Source: Pelagibacteraceae bacterium AG-359-E06
Lineage (GTDB): Bacteria > Pseudomonadota > Alphaproteobacteria > Pelagibacterales > Pelagibacteraceae
DNA length: 45,834 bases
Assembly: GCA_003280495.1 (NCBI GenBank)
Contig: QCET01000006.1
Location: 1-45,834 of the forward strand
Direction: 5' to 3'
Shown here: in pieces, positions 17,063 through 25,710 of the stretch
How the letters are laid out: each line of letters opens with the position of its first letter
Numbering within the stretch: position 1 is the stretch's first letter
Notes under the pieces: generated by a model
The model's database searches: none
Told to the model about the DNA's origin: nothing
Seen by the model: only the letters and a program-made list of their open reading frames with translations
Program-made: the position numbers and the translations under genes

Positions 17063-18085
17063 ATGAACAAAATAATAAAACTAGTTAGCGTCTTTATGAT
17101 TATTGGATCGTCTTATTCAATAGCTAAGGAGGTTAATTTGTTCACATCAAGACACTATGACTCAGATGTAGAACTTTACAAAAAATTTACCGTTAAAACT
17201 GGAATAAAAGTTAATGTTGTAAGTGGTAAAGCAAAAGCACTAGAAAAGAGACTTTTATCAGAAGGGAAGTCATCAAGAGCTGATGTATATATAACTGTTG
17301 ATGCAGGAGCTTTAGGTTCTGCTAAAGCTAAAGGAATTTTTCAAAGAATTAATTCAAAAACTTTAAATTCTAAAATTCCAGCTAATTTTAGAACAGCGCA
17401 TTGGTATGGAGTAGCAAAAAGGGCAAGAATTATATATTACAACCCTAAACTAATTTCTGCATCAGAAGCAAAATCATTAAATTACGAGGATTTGTCGAAC
17501 CCCAAATACAAAAATTCCGTAGTTATACGAGCATCAAGTAATACTTATAACAAATCCTTAGTTGCATCTTTGATTGCTAATAATGGTTCAGGTAAAACAA
17601 GTAGCTGGGCTAAAGGGATAGTTAATAATATGGCAAGAGATCCTAAAGGTAATGATAGAGCACAAATAATGGCTGTTGCAGCTGGTAAAGCTAAATTAGC
17701 AGTAGCAAATTCATATTATATTGCTCTAATGTTGTCTGGCAAAAAAGGTCCTGAACAACAAGCTGCTGCAAAAAAAGTTAAGCCTGTATTTCCTAATCAA
17801 AATAATAGAGGTACACATATGAACATCAGTGGTGGTGGAGTTACAAAATATGCTCCAAATAAAGCTAATGCTATTAAATTCTTAGAGTTTTTATTAACAA
17901 AAGAAGCTCAACAACACATTGTTAATAATACATACGAGTATCCAATGATTAGTGGAGTTAAGCCAAATAAACTAATTGGTCAGTTTGGCACTTCATTTAA
18001 ACAGGATACAAAAACAAAAGTTTCTACTTACTATAAAAATCAGAAGAAAGCCCTTGCTCTGATGAAAAAAGCAGGTTGGAAATAA
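17063..18085 (+). CDS. Fe(III) ABC transporter substrate-binding protein (FbpA/FutA/SfuA type)
   Basis: Periplasmic ferric-iron-binding protein of 340 residues. An N-terminal signal peptide of about 21 residues (basic MNKIIK, hydrophobic core, cleavage near SIA/KEV) leads into VNLFTSRHYDSD, the usual start of the mature domain. GKAKALEKRLLSEG and RADVYITVDAGAL follow, then VANSYYIALMLSG, whose paired tyrosines are typical iron ligands. HMNISGGGVTKYAPNKANA is also diagnostic. It is the first gene after a Fur-type promoter and is followed by the permease and ATPase genes of the same system. It is separated from the permease by about 375 bp, unusual here. It corresponds to the iron-binding proteins called sfuC or idiA in different organisms, so I leave the symbol open. 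Confidence 0.94.
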   Translation: MNKIIKLVSVFMIIGSSYSIAKEVNLFTSRHYDSDVELYKKFTVKTGIKVNVVSGKAKALEKRLLSEGKSSRADVYITVDAGALGSAKAKGIFQRINSKTLNSKIPANFRTAHWYGVAKRARIIYYNPKLISASEAKSLNYEDLSNPKYKNSVVIRASSNTYNKSLVASLIANNGSGKTSSWAKGIVNNMARDPKGNDRAQIMAVAAGKAKLAVANSYYIALMLSGKKGPEQQAAAKKVKPVFPNQNNRGTHMNISGGGVTKYAPNKANAIKFLEFLLTKEAQQHIVNNTYEYPMISGVKPNKLIGQFGTSFKQDTKTKVSTYYKNQKKALALMKKAGWK

Positions 18086-18093
18086 AATATGAG

Positions 18094-18162
18094 ATTAGGT
18101 GAAACCCGTTTGGTATCAAGTTCTCCTCTCGATTACTTTTTTATCTGTGGGTCTCTCCTAAT
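18094..18162 (+). other. Inverted repeat / possible structured RNA after the iron-binding protein gene
   Basis: Arms 18094-18107 (ATTAGGTGAAACCC) and 18149-18162 (GGGTCTCTCCTAAT) pair over 12 of 14 positions around a 41-nt loop. A shorter inner pairing (GTATC with GAT-AC) is possible. The element starts nine bases after the stop codon. There is no uridine run after it, so it is not a normal intrinsic terminator. It might protect the 3' end of the binding-protein message or attenuate read-through into the permease. The identity is unknown. Confidence 0.4.
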
Positions 18163-18169
18163 TTAAAAA

Positions 18170-18331
18170 ATGAGAAAATATTTTTTAAGTACAATTATAA
18201 AAATTAGTAGTGGACTTCACTCTTGGGCTCATAAACAAAAATATAGTAAAGACCAGAAATTTTGCACATGTGAATCAAAAAAACAGAAATTATCGATTAA
18301 ATCTGATGAAAAGAGTACTAGATTACAATAG
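18170..18331 (+). CDS. Possible small protein, 53 residues
   Basis: A short frame from ATG 18170 to TAG 18329-18331, beginning MRKYFLSTIIKISSGLHSW and containing a CTC pair (KFCTCES) before a lysine/serine-rich tail. I recognise no family. Support is weak: it lies in the only long gap of an otherwise gene-packed region and starts with an amphipathic-looking segment, but no ribosome-binding site is visible and AT-rich DNA gives such frames easily. It could be a small membrane-associated protein of the iron system or simply non-coding. Confidence 0.3.
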   Translation: MRKYFLSTIIKISSGLHSWAHKQKYSKDQKFCTCESKKQKLSIKSDEKSTRLQ

Positions 18332-18399
18332 TCATAGCTTCACTTATAATATAATTAATAATCAGGTAGTAAATTTGAAAGGCCTCGGCTATTTAGATC

Positions 18400-18408
18400 T
18401 GCTATACT
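18400..18408 (+). promoter_or_regulatory. Possible extended -10 promoter for the iron permease
   Basis: TGCTATACT is a good extended -10 element (TGn plus TATACT). A TTGAAA upstream at 18375-18380 is too far away (22-bp spacer) to be a standard -35. Just downstream, AATGAGAAT (18411-18419) matches one arm of the Fur-type palindromes at 8 of 9 positions, but there is no second arm. A separate promoter for permease and ATPase is possible but unproven. Confidence 0.3.
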
Positions 18409-18462
18409 TAAATGAGAATAGAAAAAAAATCGAGTGCTATATTTTAAGAATTGAAAAAAGAA

Positions 18463-20091
18463 ATGCAATTTTATCAAAATTACTTTTCAAAAATAAAGAT
18501 AAACTTTTGGCTAATTAGTTCATTATTAATTTCATCATTAATTTGTGTACCGATATTAATAATCTTATCTAGTTTTTTTACTGAATTAAGCGGATATTAT
18601 AAATTATTAACTGAGACTTATTTATACACATATGTAATCAATACAGTAATACTTTTTATTGGTGTTATATTATTTTCATTTGTTTTCGGTGTCGGTATTG
18701 CTTACCTTGTTTCTTTTTATATATTTCCAGGATCAAAGTTTATTACATGGGCAATAATACTCTCTTTTGCCGTACCAGGATACATTTACGCTTACTCATT
18801 AACGGCTTTTTTTGAATATTTTGGAAATTTGTATTCGTTATTAACATTTTTATTTGGTGAGGCAGACTACAATAAATATATGCCAAGAGTAGATAGTATG
18901 TTTGGTAGTATTTTATCAATATCTTTCTCGCTTTTTGTTTATGTTTATTTGATAACAAGAGTTTGTTTTATTTACCAATCACAAAACCAAATTGATGCAG
19001 GTAGAAATATGGGTTTTAGTAAATATCAAATTTTTTCTAAGATTTTAATACCGGCTGCAAGACCAGGAATAATCGCTGGCCTTTCTTTGGTTGCGATGGA
19101 GACAATATCGGATTTTGGTACTGTAAGTTTTTTCAATGTGCAAACTTTGACGACTGCTATATATGATAGTTGGATATTTTATGACGATCTAAATACAGCT
19201 TATCAACTATCATTTTTCTTAATTTTATTTGTATTCATTTTTTTTAGTATTGAAAAATTTTCAAGGAGTAGATCACAATACAATATACCCAATAAAGGAT
19301 ATAAAACAGTAGAAAAAACCACACTTAAAGGTAAACAGGCTTTTATTGCATCCTTTTTTTGTTTTTTTATATTTTTTTTGTCATTTGTATTTCCAGTTTC
19401 TCAAATGTTATTTTGGGTTTTAAAATTTCCAGCATCTTTTAATTTAAACGAAATATTGACATTAAGTTTTAATACTTCTTTTCTAGTAATAATAACCACC
19501 TCTATATTAATATTTTTATCTTTCTTAACTAATTATGGAATGAGAGTCACTGATAGCAAATTACTATCTACTGTTACAAATTTTTCCATAAGTGGATATG
19601 CCATTCCGGGTATTATTTTGTCAGTTACTATATTAACTTTTGCATCGCTTTTAAGTAATTTTTTTGGAAATTCTTTTTTTAAAATAATTATTATAGGTAC
19701 TGTATTTGGAATGATAACAGCATATTGTATCAGGTTCTATGCTTTAGCAATAAACGGAATTAAATCTGGATACGAAAAATTAAATAAATCTATAGATGAT
19801 GTTAGTTATTTAATGGGATATACAAAATTTGGTACGTTTATAAAAGTACATGTTCCTTTTTTAAAACAAAACCTCGTTATAATAGGTATGATGGTATCAA
19901 TCGATATATTAAAAGAGTTACCTATAACCTTTATACTTAGACCCTATAATTTTGATACATTCGCAACAAAAGCTTATGTTTTTGCCTCACAAGATATGCT
20001 AGAATATGCGGCATCTCCAAGTCTATTTTTAATTTTATTTTCTTCAATTTTTATATTATTTTCAAGAAAATTTATTTTAAAAGGTTTCTAA
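18463..20091 (+). CDS. Fe(III) ABC transporter permease, fused two-domain (FbpB/SfuB type)
   Basis: Inner-membrane channel of the ferric-iron ABC transporter. About 542 residues form two homologous halves, each a binding-protein-dependent transport permease domain of about six membrane segments. The EAA-type cytoplasmic loops are visible as DAGRNMGFSKYQIFSKILIPAARPG in the first half (about residue 173 on) and DDVSYLMGYTKFGTFIKVHVP in the second. The fused architecture is standard for FbpB. I chose the ATG at 18463; a TTG at 18451 would add four residues. The ATPase gene follows after 5 bp. No nearby gene looks like an outer-membrane TonB-dependent receptor, so ferric iron presumably enters the periplasm by porins. 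Confidence 0.93.
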   Translation: MQFYQNYFSKIKINFWLISSLLISSLICVPILIILSSFFTELSGYYKLLTETYLYTYVINTVILFIGVILFSFVFGVGIAYLVSFYIFPGSKFITWAIILSFAVPGYIYAYSLTAFFEYFGNLYSLLTFLFGEADYNKYMPRVDSMFGSILSISFSLFVYVYLITRVCFIYQSQNQIDAGRNMGFSKYQIFSKILIPAARPGIIAGLSLVAMETISDFGTVSFFNVQTLTTAIYDSWIFYDDLNTAYQLSFFLILFVFIFFSIEKFSRSRSQYNIPNKGYKTVEKTTLKGKQAFIASFFCFFIFFLSFVFPVSQMLFWVLKFPASFNLNEILTLSFNTSFLVIITTSILIFLSFLTNYGMRVTDSKLLSTVTNFSISGYAIPGIILSVTILTFASLLSNFFGNSFFKIIIIGTVFGMITAYCIRFYALAINGIKSGYEKLNKSIDDVSYLMGYTKFGTFIKVHVPFLKQNLVIIGMMVSIDILKELPITFILRPYNFDTFATKAYVFASQDMLEYAASPSLFLILFSSIFILFSRKFILKGF

Positions 20092-20096
20092 GTTTA

Positions 20097-21173
20097 ATGA
20101 AAAACTATCTTGAAATTAAAAATTTAGATTATTCGGTTAATAGTGAACATATTTTAAATGATGTAAATTTTAATATAAACAAAAAAGGTGAGATAGTTTG
20201 TCTCCTAGGACCCTCTGGAATCGGTAAGACTACAATATTAAGATCAATTGCTGGTTTGATAAAACCACGTAATGGTAAAATAACTTTAAAAGATAAGACT
20301 TTAACAAGTGATAATGAGTTCGTAGAGCCCGAGGACAGAAATATTTCTTTAAGTTTCCAAGATAATTCTCTGTTTCCTCATTATAATGTTGAAGAGAATA
20401 TTAAATTTGGGGTCAAAAGATCTTTATTTTGTTCAAAAAATAAAAACGGTCCTCTTGGGTATTCAGTAGATGATTTATTGGATTTATTTTTTATTAAAGA
20501 ACTAAAAAAAAAATATCCACATGAAATAAGTGCAGGACAAGCTCAAAGAGTAAGTTTAGTTAGATCAATAATCCACAATCCAGATTTATTGTTGCTTGAT
20601 GAACCATTAGCAAATATTGATCAATATCTTAAAAATAAAATTCAAGACAATTTAAAGCAAGTTTTAAAAAAATCGGGGTTAACTACAATAATTGTGACAC
20701 ATGATAAATTTGAAGCCTTTTATCTTGGCGATTATTGCGGTGTACTACTTAACAAACGAATTGTACAATTTGATAGCCCCTATAATCTTCATCATTTGCC
20801 AAAAAACAAAATGGTTGTAGAATTTTTTAATAGAGGTGTTTTAATACCTGCAAAAATCAAATCCGACGATACTTTATATAATGAAGATCTAGGAGAAATA
20901 AAAGGCAATTTCTCAAATATAGATTTTCAGGGTAGAGACCAAGTAGATCTTTTAATACAACCCGAAGATTTAGAGCACGACGATAAAAGTAAACTCAAGT
21001 TTGATGTGGTGGATAAAAAATTTAGAGGATCTAGTTTTATTTACATTTTAAAAACTCATTCAAATTTGATGCTTCCAGTGTTTGTTCACTCCCATCATGA
21101 ACATTTGCATCAAGAAAATGAAAAATTTGGTATAAAACAGCCAATATATATTGATCATTTAGTGTGTTTTTAA
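20097..21173 (+). CDS. Fe(III) ABC transporter ATP-binding protein (FbpC type)
   Basis: Cytoplasmic ATPase of the iron transporter, 358 residues. Walker A is GPSGIGKT at 38-45, the Q-loop is SFQDNSLFPHYNV, the signature is ISAGQAQRVSLVRS (SAGQ instead of the common SGGQ), Walker B is LLLLDEPLANID, and the H-loop is VTHDKFEAF. The C-terminal third (from about 245) is the TOBE-like regulatory domain found in FbpC, with a histidine-rich end (SHHEHLHQ). It follows the permease by 5 bp and closes the iron-uptake unit. tRNA-Ser begins 41 bp after its stop. Confidence 0.93.
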   Translation: MKNYLEIKNLDYSVNSEHILNDVNFNINKKGEIVCLLGPSGIGKTTILRSIAGLIKPRNGKITLKDKTLTSDNEFVEPEDRNISLSFQDNSLFPHYNVEENIKFGVKRSLFCSKNKNGPLGYSVDDLLDLFFIKELKKKYPHEISAGQAQRVSLVRSIIHNPDLLLLDEPLANIDQYLKNKIQDNLKQVLKKSGLTTIIVTHDKFEAFYLGDYCGVLLNKRIVQFDSPYNLHHLPKNKMVVEFFNRGVLIPAKIKSDDTLYNEDLGEIKGNFSNIDFQGRDQVDLLIQPEDLEHDDKSKLKFDVVDKKFRGSSFIYILKTHSNLMLPVFVHSHHEHLHQENEKFGIKQPIYIDHLVCF

Positions 21174-21214
21174 ATTTGAAAATACATATAGCTTTGTGTA
21201 AATCTATTTTAGAA

Positions 21215-21306
21215 GGACAGGTGGGTGAGTGGTTTAAACCAGTCGTTTGCTAAATGACCGTACGGGTAAAACCGTACCGAGGGTTCGAATCCCTCCCTGT
21301 CCGCCA
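21215..21306 (+). tRNA. tRNA-Ser (anticodon GCU)
   Basis: A 92-nt tRNA with a 7-bp acceptor stem (GGACAGG pairing CCTGTCC), discriminator G and an encoded CCA end. The anticodon stem GTCGT/ATGAC closes the loop TTGCTAA, giving GCU. The long variable arm (CGTACGGGTAAAACCGTACCG region) is typical of serine tRNAs. The T arm is AGGGTTCGAATCCCT. It would read AGC and AGU codons. Confidence 0.97.
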
Positions 21307-21311
21307 AAATT

Positions 21312-22037
21312 ATGAATATAGGTTCTATTTTAAGCCAATCATTTAAGTATGCTTTTTCTAACTTCAGCAAAAGGATTAGAGAAGGTTTTCCACCTGTTTT
21401 AATTTTAACAATTGCTTTTAATTTATTGGATTATTTAATTAGTAATGAGATAGCTACTAAATTCACAATCATTATATTTTCTATACTAATAACACTAATT
21501 ACAAGTGCTATTGGTGTCTGTGTCCACGAAGAAATTTTATCAAATAAAAAATTTAATTTTTTAAATGAATTTTTTTCAAAAAAAAATATTAAATATCTTG
21601 CAGGATTTATATTGATAACTTTAATAGCATTATCTCCAATAATTATATTTTTTGTTTTAAAGGATAATTTAAATATCAATCAAAATACATCCGCATTATT
21701 TATAATATTATGGATATTTACAACGATTTTTGCATTAAAATTAATTTTTGTTTTACCAAAAATTGCAACTCAAGAAAATTATAAATTAAAATTAACTGAA
21801 ATAAATGACATTGGTAGTCAATTATTTATATTGATATCCATTATTACAATAGCATTCTTATTTCCTTCCTACATATATTTATTTTTACAAATATCTATTC
21901 TTAAATCTTTTACAGAAACGTCTAGTTTTTTAAAACCATTATTTGATTTGGGGTCTTTTTATATAACATACATGAACTATTTAGTTTTTTTTGCTGTTAT
22001 ATCTTTTTCCTATAAAACGACTTTAATTAAAAAGTAG
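21312..22037 (+). CDS. Conserved-looking membrane protein of unknown function, six segments
   Basis: I do not recognise a family. The 241 residues begin with an amphipathic stretch (SILSQSFKYAFSNFSKRI) reminiscent of the N termini of YciC-like integral membrane proteins. Six hydrophobic segments follow at roughly 25-43, 48-70, 93-115, 122-147, 168-193 and 215-235. There are no charged catalytic-looking residues in the membrane parts. It starts 5 bp after tRNA-Ser, so it is probably carried on the same primary transcript, and its 3' end overlaps the convergent slt gene by 15 bp. Codon and residue use match the surroundings, so there is no sign of recent transfer. Confidence 0.75.
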   Translation: MNIGSILSQSFKYAFSNFSKRIREGFPPVLILTIAFNLLDYLISNEIATKFTIIIFSILITLITSAIGVCVHEEILSNKKFNFLNEFFSKKNIKYLAGFILITLIALSPIIIFFVLKDNLNINQNTSALFIILWIFTTIFALKLIFVLPKIATQENYKLKLTEINDIGSQLFILISIITIAFLFPSYIYLFLQISILKSFTETSSFLKPLFDLGSFYITYMNYLVFFAVISFSYKTTLIKK

Positions 22038-24308
22038 CTGATCTATATTGTTTGATACGTCTTTTTTTTCTAAAACAAATTTATAAACCTGAATATTTTC
22101 AATAACTCTTTGTACATAGTTTCTAGTTTCTGAAAAAGGTATAAGTTCAATCCAATCTATCGGGTCAATTTTGTCTGTCCTTGGATCGCCAAATCTTCTT
22201 ATCCATCTTGTAACACGATGAGGCCCAGCATTATAAGCTGCTAAAGCCATGTAAATAGATCCATTGAATTCATTGTATAAATTTGTAATATAAAAAGATC
22301 CAAGTTGAAGGTTATAAAAATCATTTTCTGTTAATTTTGCTCTACTATAACCAAGACCTACCTTTTTACTTAATAATTTTCCAGTTGCAGGCATTATTTG
22401 CATTAATCCTTTTGCTCCTGCAAAACTATTTGCTTTTGAGTCAAATTCACTCTCTTGCCTAATCAATGCTAAAATGAATGGATCATCAAGAATTTTTAAA
22501 TTTTTTACTTTATTTGGTATCTTTATAGTAGGATAATTGAGATCAATTAAATTTATGTTTTTGTAAGATGACTCTTTTGCAATTTGTATTGCAAAGTCTA
22601 ATCTTTGAAGTTCTTGTGAAAGTCTACCAGCTAAGGCTTTTTCTCTTGTTGATTTTTCTTCCCCACCTAAAAATCTAAGTATATCTTTTGAATACTCGCT
22701 ACGATCTAGCTCTTCTAATAAGATAGCTACTCTAGCAAGTTTTGTTTTTTTAAATTTTTTGTATTCCTCTATATCTAATTGAAAGTCATTTTTAACTTTA
22801 AAATTTTTTTTATTTAGCTTTGTTGCAGCTAGTTGACCATAAAATGTAGTATTAAATTTTGAAGCCTTACTATACCAAGATCTTGCTTTTTCCTTGGTCC
22901 CTAGTGTTTCGTATGAATTACCTAGCCAATAAGCTGCTCTAGATTTACTAATTGGATAATTAACATTGTCAAACATAGTTTTGAAATGTTTAACAGATGC
23001 GTTTGGATTGTTTAAAAATCTTAGTGATAACCAGCCGGCATGCCACTCAGCCTCAGCTAATAATGAGCTATCTTCAACTCCATGATTTATAAATAATTGA
23101 TATGCATCTTCAAATTGTTTTTTATTAATCATTCTTCTTGCAATTATAAACTTTTCTTTAAACCATAAATCTGGTTTGACTAATTCATTTGTATTCTTTG
23201 GCAGTGTATTTATAATTTCCAAAGCTGAAAGATGCCGCCCTCTTTTACGTCTCCATTTAGCTCTGTCGTATTTTAGTCCAACGTCATTTATAAACTTTTG
23301 AGGTACTTTAGCTATCGCAGCATCAACTCCATATGATCTAGTCATCAATGCAAATCTTGCAAAATAGAGTTCTTTATAACCAGCAGGTAGATAACGAATA
23401 GTTCTTTTTAATTCCCAATAATCTTGCTCCCATGCCAAATATTGTGCTCTATCTATATAATTTTCAGGATTTAATATATACTTATACTTTTTATTAAGGT
23501 ATCTCAAATCATCTCTACTTAATTTTGCTGTTTTGAAACCTTCAATTATTAATTTCTCTCCTTTAGATTTTTCCCCCTTAATTAGATAGGCCTCTCCTAA
23601 TTTGAGTTTTCCAAAACCACTAAACGGTTCTTGGTCTTTAAAAAAATCAATAACATCATTGGATTTTACTTTTTTGAAGTCAATCTTGTGTTCAGCTAAA
23701 TATCTTAGTCGATTAATTCTTGGCCACTCTTTATTAAAATTGATGAAATTCATATAATCGTAAAAACTTGCTTTATTTACTCTCTCTTTTAAATACATCC
23801 ACTGGACTAATAATTTTAATTCTTTACTTTTAGATTTTTTCACTAATTTGTTAGCTGTATCCCATCTCTTTCTCTTAATATTGTTAAAGACTCTTTGTGC
23901 AATCAAAAAATCTTTTTCAGATAAAATTACTGATTTTTTTGACAAAAGACCAAGGTCGTCAGGTTTTTTTTCAGGAAATAAAGTATTGGTTTTTGAACTT
24001 ATTAAATTTTCTCTCTCTTTTGTTATTTTTTTTTCTTTTATTTTTTTTTCTGTTTTTGCTTTGTTTTCTTTTTTAAATTTATCTCTGTTGATTTCTTTTT
24101 TGGACTTCTCTTTAACAAATTCTTTATTAAGTTTTTTTATCTTTGCATTAAAATCCTTGTTTGTATCTACCTTACTTTTTTTTGTATTTTGATTACTTTT
24201 GTCTATATATTCATTTGGCTTAGGCTTAGGTGGTATAACTTTTGAATGTATAATATCTGAGTTAAAGAGTATTAATAAAAAACATAGAAAAATTAGTATT
24301 TTTTTCAT
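22023..24308 (-). CDS. slt: Soluble lytic murein transglycosylase (Slt family)
   Basis: Periplasmic enzyme that cleaves peptidoglycan glycan strands to 1,6-anhydro ends. The 761 residues start with a signal peptide (KKILIFLCFLLILF, cleavage near IIHS/KV). A strongly charged lysine-rich linker runs to about residue 120. A long helical superhelix of TPR-like repeats follows (about 130-580), and the C-terminal SLT domain is last. The SLT domain shows LIRQESEFDSKANS with catalytic Glu619, GAKGLMQIMPATG, and MALAAYNAGPHRVTRW. The highly basic linker is longer than in E. coli Slt. It is divergent from dapA (54-bp gap), an arrangement common in alphaproteobacteria, and overlaps the convergent membrane protein gene. 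Confidence 0.93.
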   Translation of the reverse strand: MKKILIFLCFLLILFNSDIIHSKVIPPKPKPNEYIDKSNQNTKKSKVDTNKDFNAKIKKLNKEFVKEKSKKEINRDKFKKENKAKTEKKIKEKKITKERENLISSKTNTLFPEKKPDDLGLLSKKSVILSEKDFLIAQRVFNNIKRKRWDTANKLVKKSKSKELKLLVQWMYLKERVNKASFYDYMNFINFNKEWPRINRLRYLAEHKIDFKKVKSNDVIDFFKDQEPFSGFGKLKLGEAYLIKGEKSKGEKLIIEGFKTAKLSRDDLRYLNKKYKYILNPENYIDRAQYLAWEQDYWELKRTIRYLPAGYKELYFARFALMTRSYGVDAAIAKVPQKFINDVGLKYDRAKWRRKRGRHLSALEIINTLPKNTNELVKPDLWFKEKFIIARRMINKKQFEDAYQLFINHGVEDSSLLAEAEWHAGWLSLRFLNNPNASVKHFKTMFDNVNYPISKSRAAYWLGNSYETLGTKEKARSWYSKASKFNTTFYGQLAATKLNKKNFKVKNDFQLDIEEYKKFKKTKLARVAILLEELDRSEYSKDILRFLGGEEKSTREKALAGRLSQELQRLDFAIQIAKESSYKNINLIDLNYPTIKIPNKVKNLKILDDPFILALIRQESEFDSKANSFAGAKGLMQIMPATGKLLSKKVGLGYSRAKLTENDFYNLQLGSFYITNLYNEFNGSIYMALAAYNAGPHRVTRWIRRFGDPRTDKIDPIDWIELIPFSETRNYVQRVIENIQVYKFVLEKKDVSNNIDQLLFN

Positions 24309-24362
24309 ATATATTTAATTTCTTATAAATTAAATGATGATAAAGTTAAGTATTAAAATATT

Positions 24363-25235
24363 ATGTTTAAAGGTTCAATTACAGCATTAGTTTCCCCATT
24401 TAATAATGGAAATATAGATATTGGAGCCTTTGAAAATCACATTGAATTTCAAATAAACAGTGGCTCAAACGGAATAGTTCCTTGTGGGACAACTGGTGAG
24501 TCGCCAACATTGTCTCATAATGAACATCAACAATTAATTGAAAGATCTGTAAAAGTTTCAAATGGGAGAGTTCCTGTTATTGCTGGTACTGGATCAAATT
24601 CAACCGAAGAAGCTGTTGCACTTACAAAGCATGCAGAAAAATCTAAAGTTGATGCTGTGTTAGTAGTGACGCCATATTATAATAAACCAACCCAAGAAGG
24701 TCTTTATCAACATTATAAAAAAATAAACGATAACTGCGGAATACCAATTATAATTTATAATATACCAGGAAGATCTGTTGTAGATATGAGCGTGGATACA
24801 ATGGCAAGGTGTTTTGAATTAAAAAATATAATCGGTGTTAAAGATGCTACGGGTGATTTAGATCGTGTTACTCAACACAAATCAAAGATGGGTGACGAAT
24901 TTTTAATGTTGTCTGGAAACGATGAAAATACTTATGAATTTAATAAAAGAGGTGGTTCTGGATGCATTTCAGTTTCAGCAAATGTAGTGCCAGATATGTG
25001 TTCAGAATTTCATAGTTTGTGCAATGGTAAAAATTTTGAAAAAGCTAAATTACTATTTGATAAATTGCTACCGTTACATGACATACTATTTATTGAAAGT
25101 AATCCAGTTCCAACAAAATACTCTCTTAACTTATTAGGGAAAATGAAGGAAGATGTCCGTTTGCCACTAGTCACAGCAAACTCTAAATCTAAAGAAAAAA
25201 TTAGAAAAGTTTTAATACAACTCTCATTATTGTAA
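24363..25235 (+). CDS. dapA: 4-hydroxy-tetrahydrodipicolinate synthase
   Basis: Condenses pyruvate and aspartate semialdehyde in the first dedicated step of lysine and diaminopimelate synthesis. The 290 residues are a TIM barrel with GTTGESPTL at 42-50, [15 protein letters not shown] at 104-118 and [11 protein letters not shown] (catalytic Tyr132). The Schiff-base lysine is Lys160 in IGVKDATGD. All catalytic positions are present. The last base of its stop is shared with the smpB start (TAATG), indicating coupled translation. Its divergent neighbour slt also acts on the cell wall, so the locus links peptidoglycan precursor and turnover functions. Confidence 0.97.
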   Translation: MFKGSITALVSPFNNGNIDIGAFENHIEFQINSGSNGIVPCGTTGESPTLSHNEHQQLIERSVKVSNGRVPVIAGTGSNSTEEAVALTKHAEKSKVDAVLVVTPYYNKPTQEGLYQHYKKINDNCGIPIIIYNIPGRSVVDMSVDTMARCFELKNIIGVKDATGDLDRVTQHKSKMGDEFLMLSGNDENTYEFNKRGGSGCISVSANVVPDMCSEFHSLCNGKNFEKAKLLFDKLLPLHDILFIESNPVPTKYSLNLLGKMKEDVRLPLVTANSKSKEKIRKVLIQLSLL

Positions 25236-25705
25236 TGAGCAAAAATGAAAAAAAAATTTCAAATATTGTTTGTCAAAATAGAAAGGCTTCTTTTAATTAT
25301 TTTTTTCAAAATATTTATGAAGCTGGCATAGAACTCTTAGGTCCTGAAGTTAAATCATTAAGATTAGGTAAAGGCAATATATCCGAGTCTTACGCGTTAG
25401 ATAGTAAGGGTGAGATATTTTTATATAATTCATATATCCCCACTTACAAAGAAAGTAGCTATAATAACCATGAGCCAAGAAGATCAAGAAAACTTCTTTT
25501 AAAAAAAAAGGAAATTTCTAAACTTATTGGAAATATTAATAGAGAAGGTTTTGCAGTTGTGCCTACTAAAATCTATTTTAATAAAAAAGGTATAGCGAAG
25601 GTACAGATTGCTGTTGGAAAAGGAAAAAAACATTATGATAAAAGACACACAAAAAAAACTAGAGACTGGAATAGAGAGAAATCTAGAATATTTAGAAAAA
25701 ATTAA
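25235..25705 (+). CDS. smpB: SsrA-binding protein SmpB
   Basis: Binds tmRNA and brings it to stalled ribosomes for trans-translation. The 156 residues have the N-terminal [20 protein letters not shown] core, [30 protein letters not shown], and the basic C-terminal tail [20 protein letters not shown] that inserts in the ribosome. These are all textbook SmpB motifs in order. It overlaps dapA by 1 bp, an order (dapA-smpB) common in alphaproteobacteria. No ssrA gene lies in this window. Confidence 0.97.
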   Translation: MSKNEKKISNIVCQNRKASFNYFFQNIYEAGIELLGPEVKSLRLGKGNISESYALDSKGEIFLYNSYIPTYKESSYNNHEPRRSRKLLLKKKEISKLIGNINREGFAVVPTKIYFNKKGIAKVQIAVGKGKKHYDKRHTKKTRDWNREKSRIFRKN

Positions 25706-25710
25706 ATAAA

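Larger units (their letters stand above)
18086..18462 (+). other. Gene-poor gap between iron-binding protein and permease genes
   Basis: The longest stretch here without a confident gene. It holds an inverted repeat with a long loop just after the binding-protein stop (18094-18162), a possible 53-codon reading frame (18170-18331), and an extended -10 like element (18400-18408) upstream of the permease. A longer frame starting at a GTG at 18210 runs into the permease gene but resembles no family I know. I see no tRNA, no recognisable riboswitch class and no repeat shared with other parts of the window. Confidence 0.6.

Noticed and set aside
18210-18518. A 102-codon plus-strand frame from a GTG into the iron permease gene
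   Set aside because: It overlaps the permease N terminus by about 55 bp in another frame, needs a GTG start without a ribosome-binding site, and resembles no family. The gap is better described by the hairpin and the short ATG frame.
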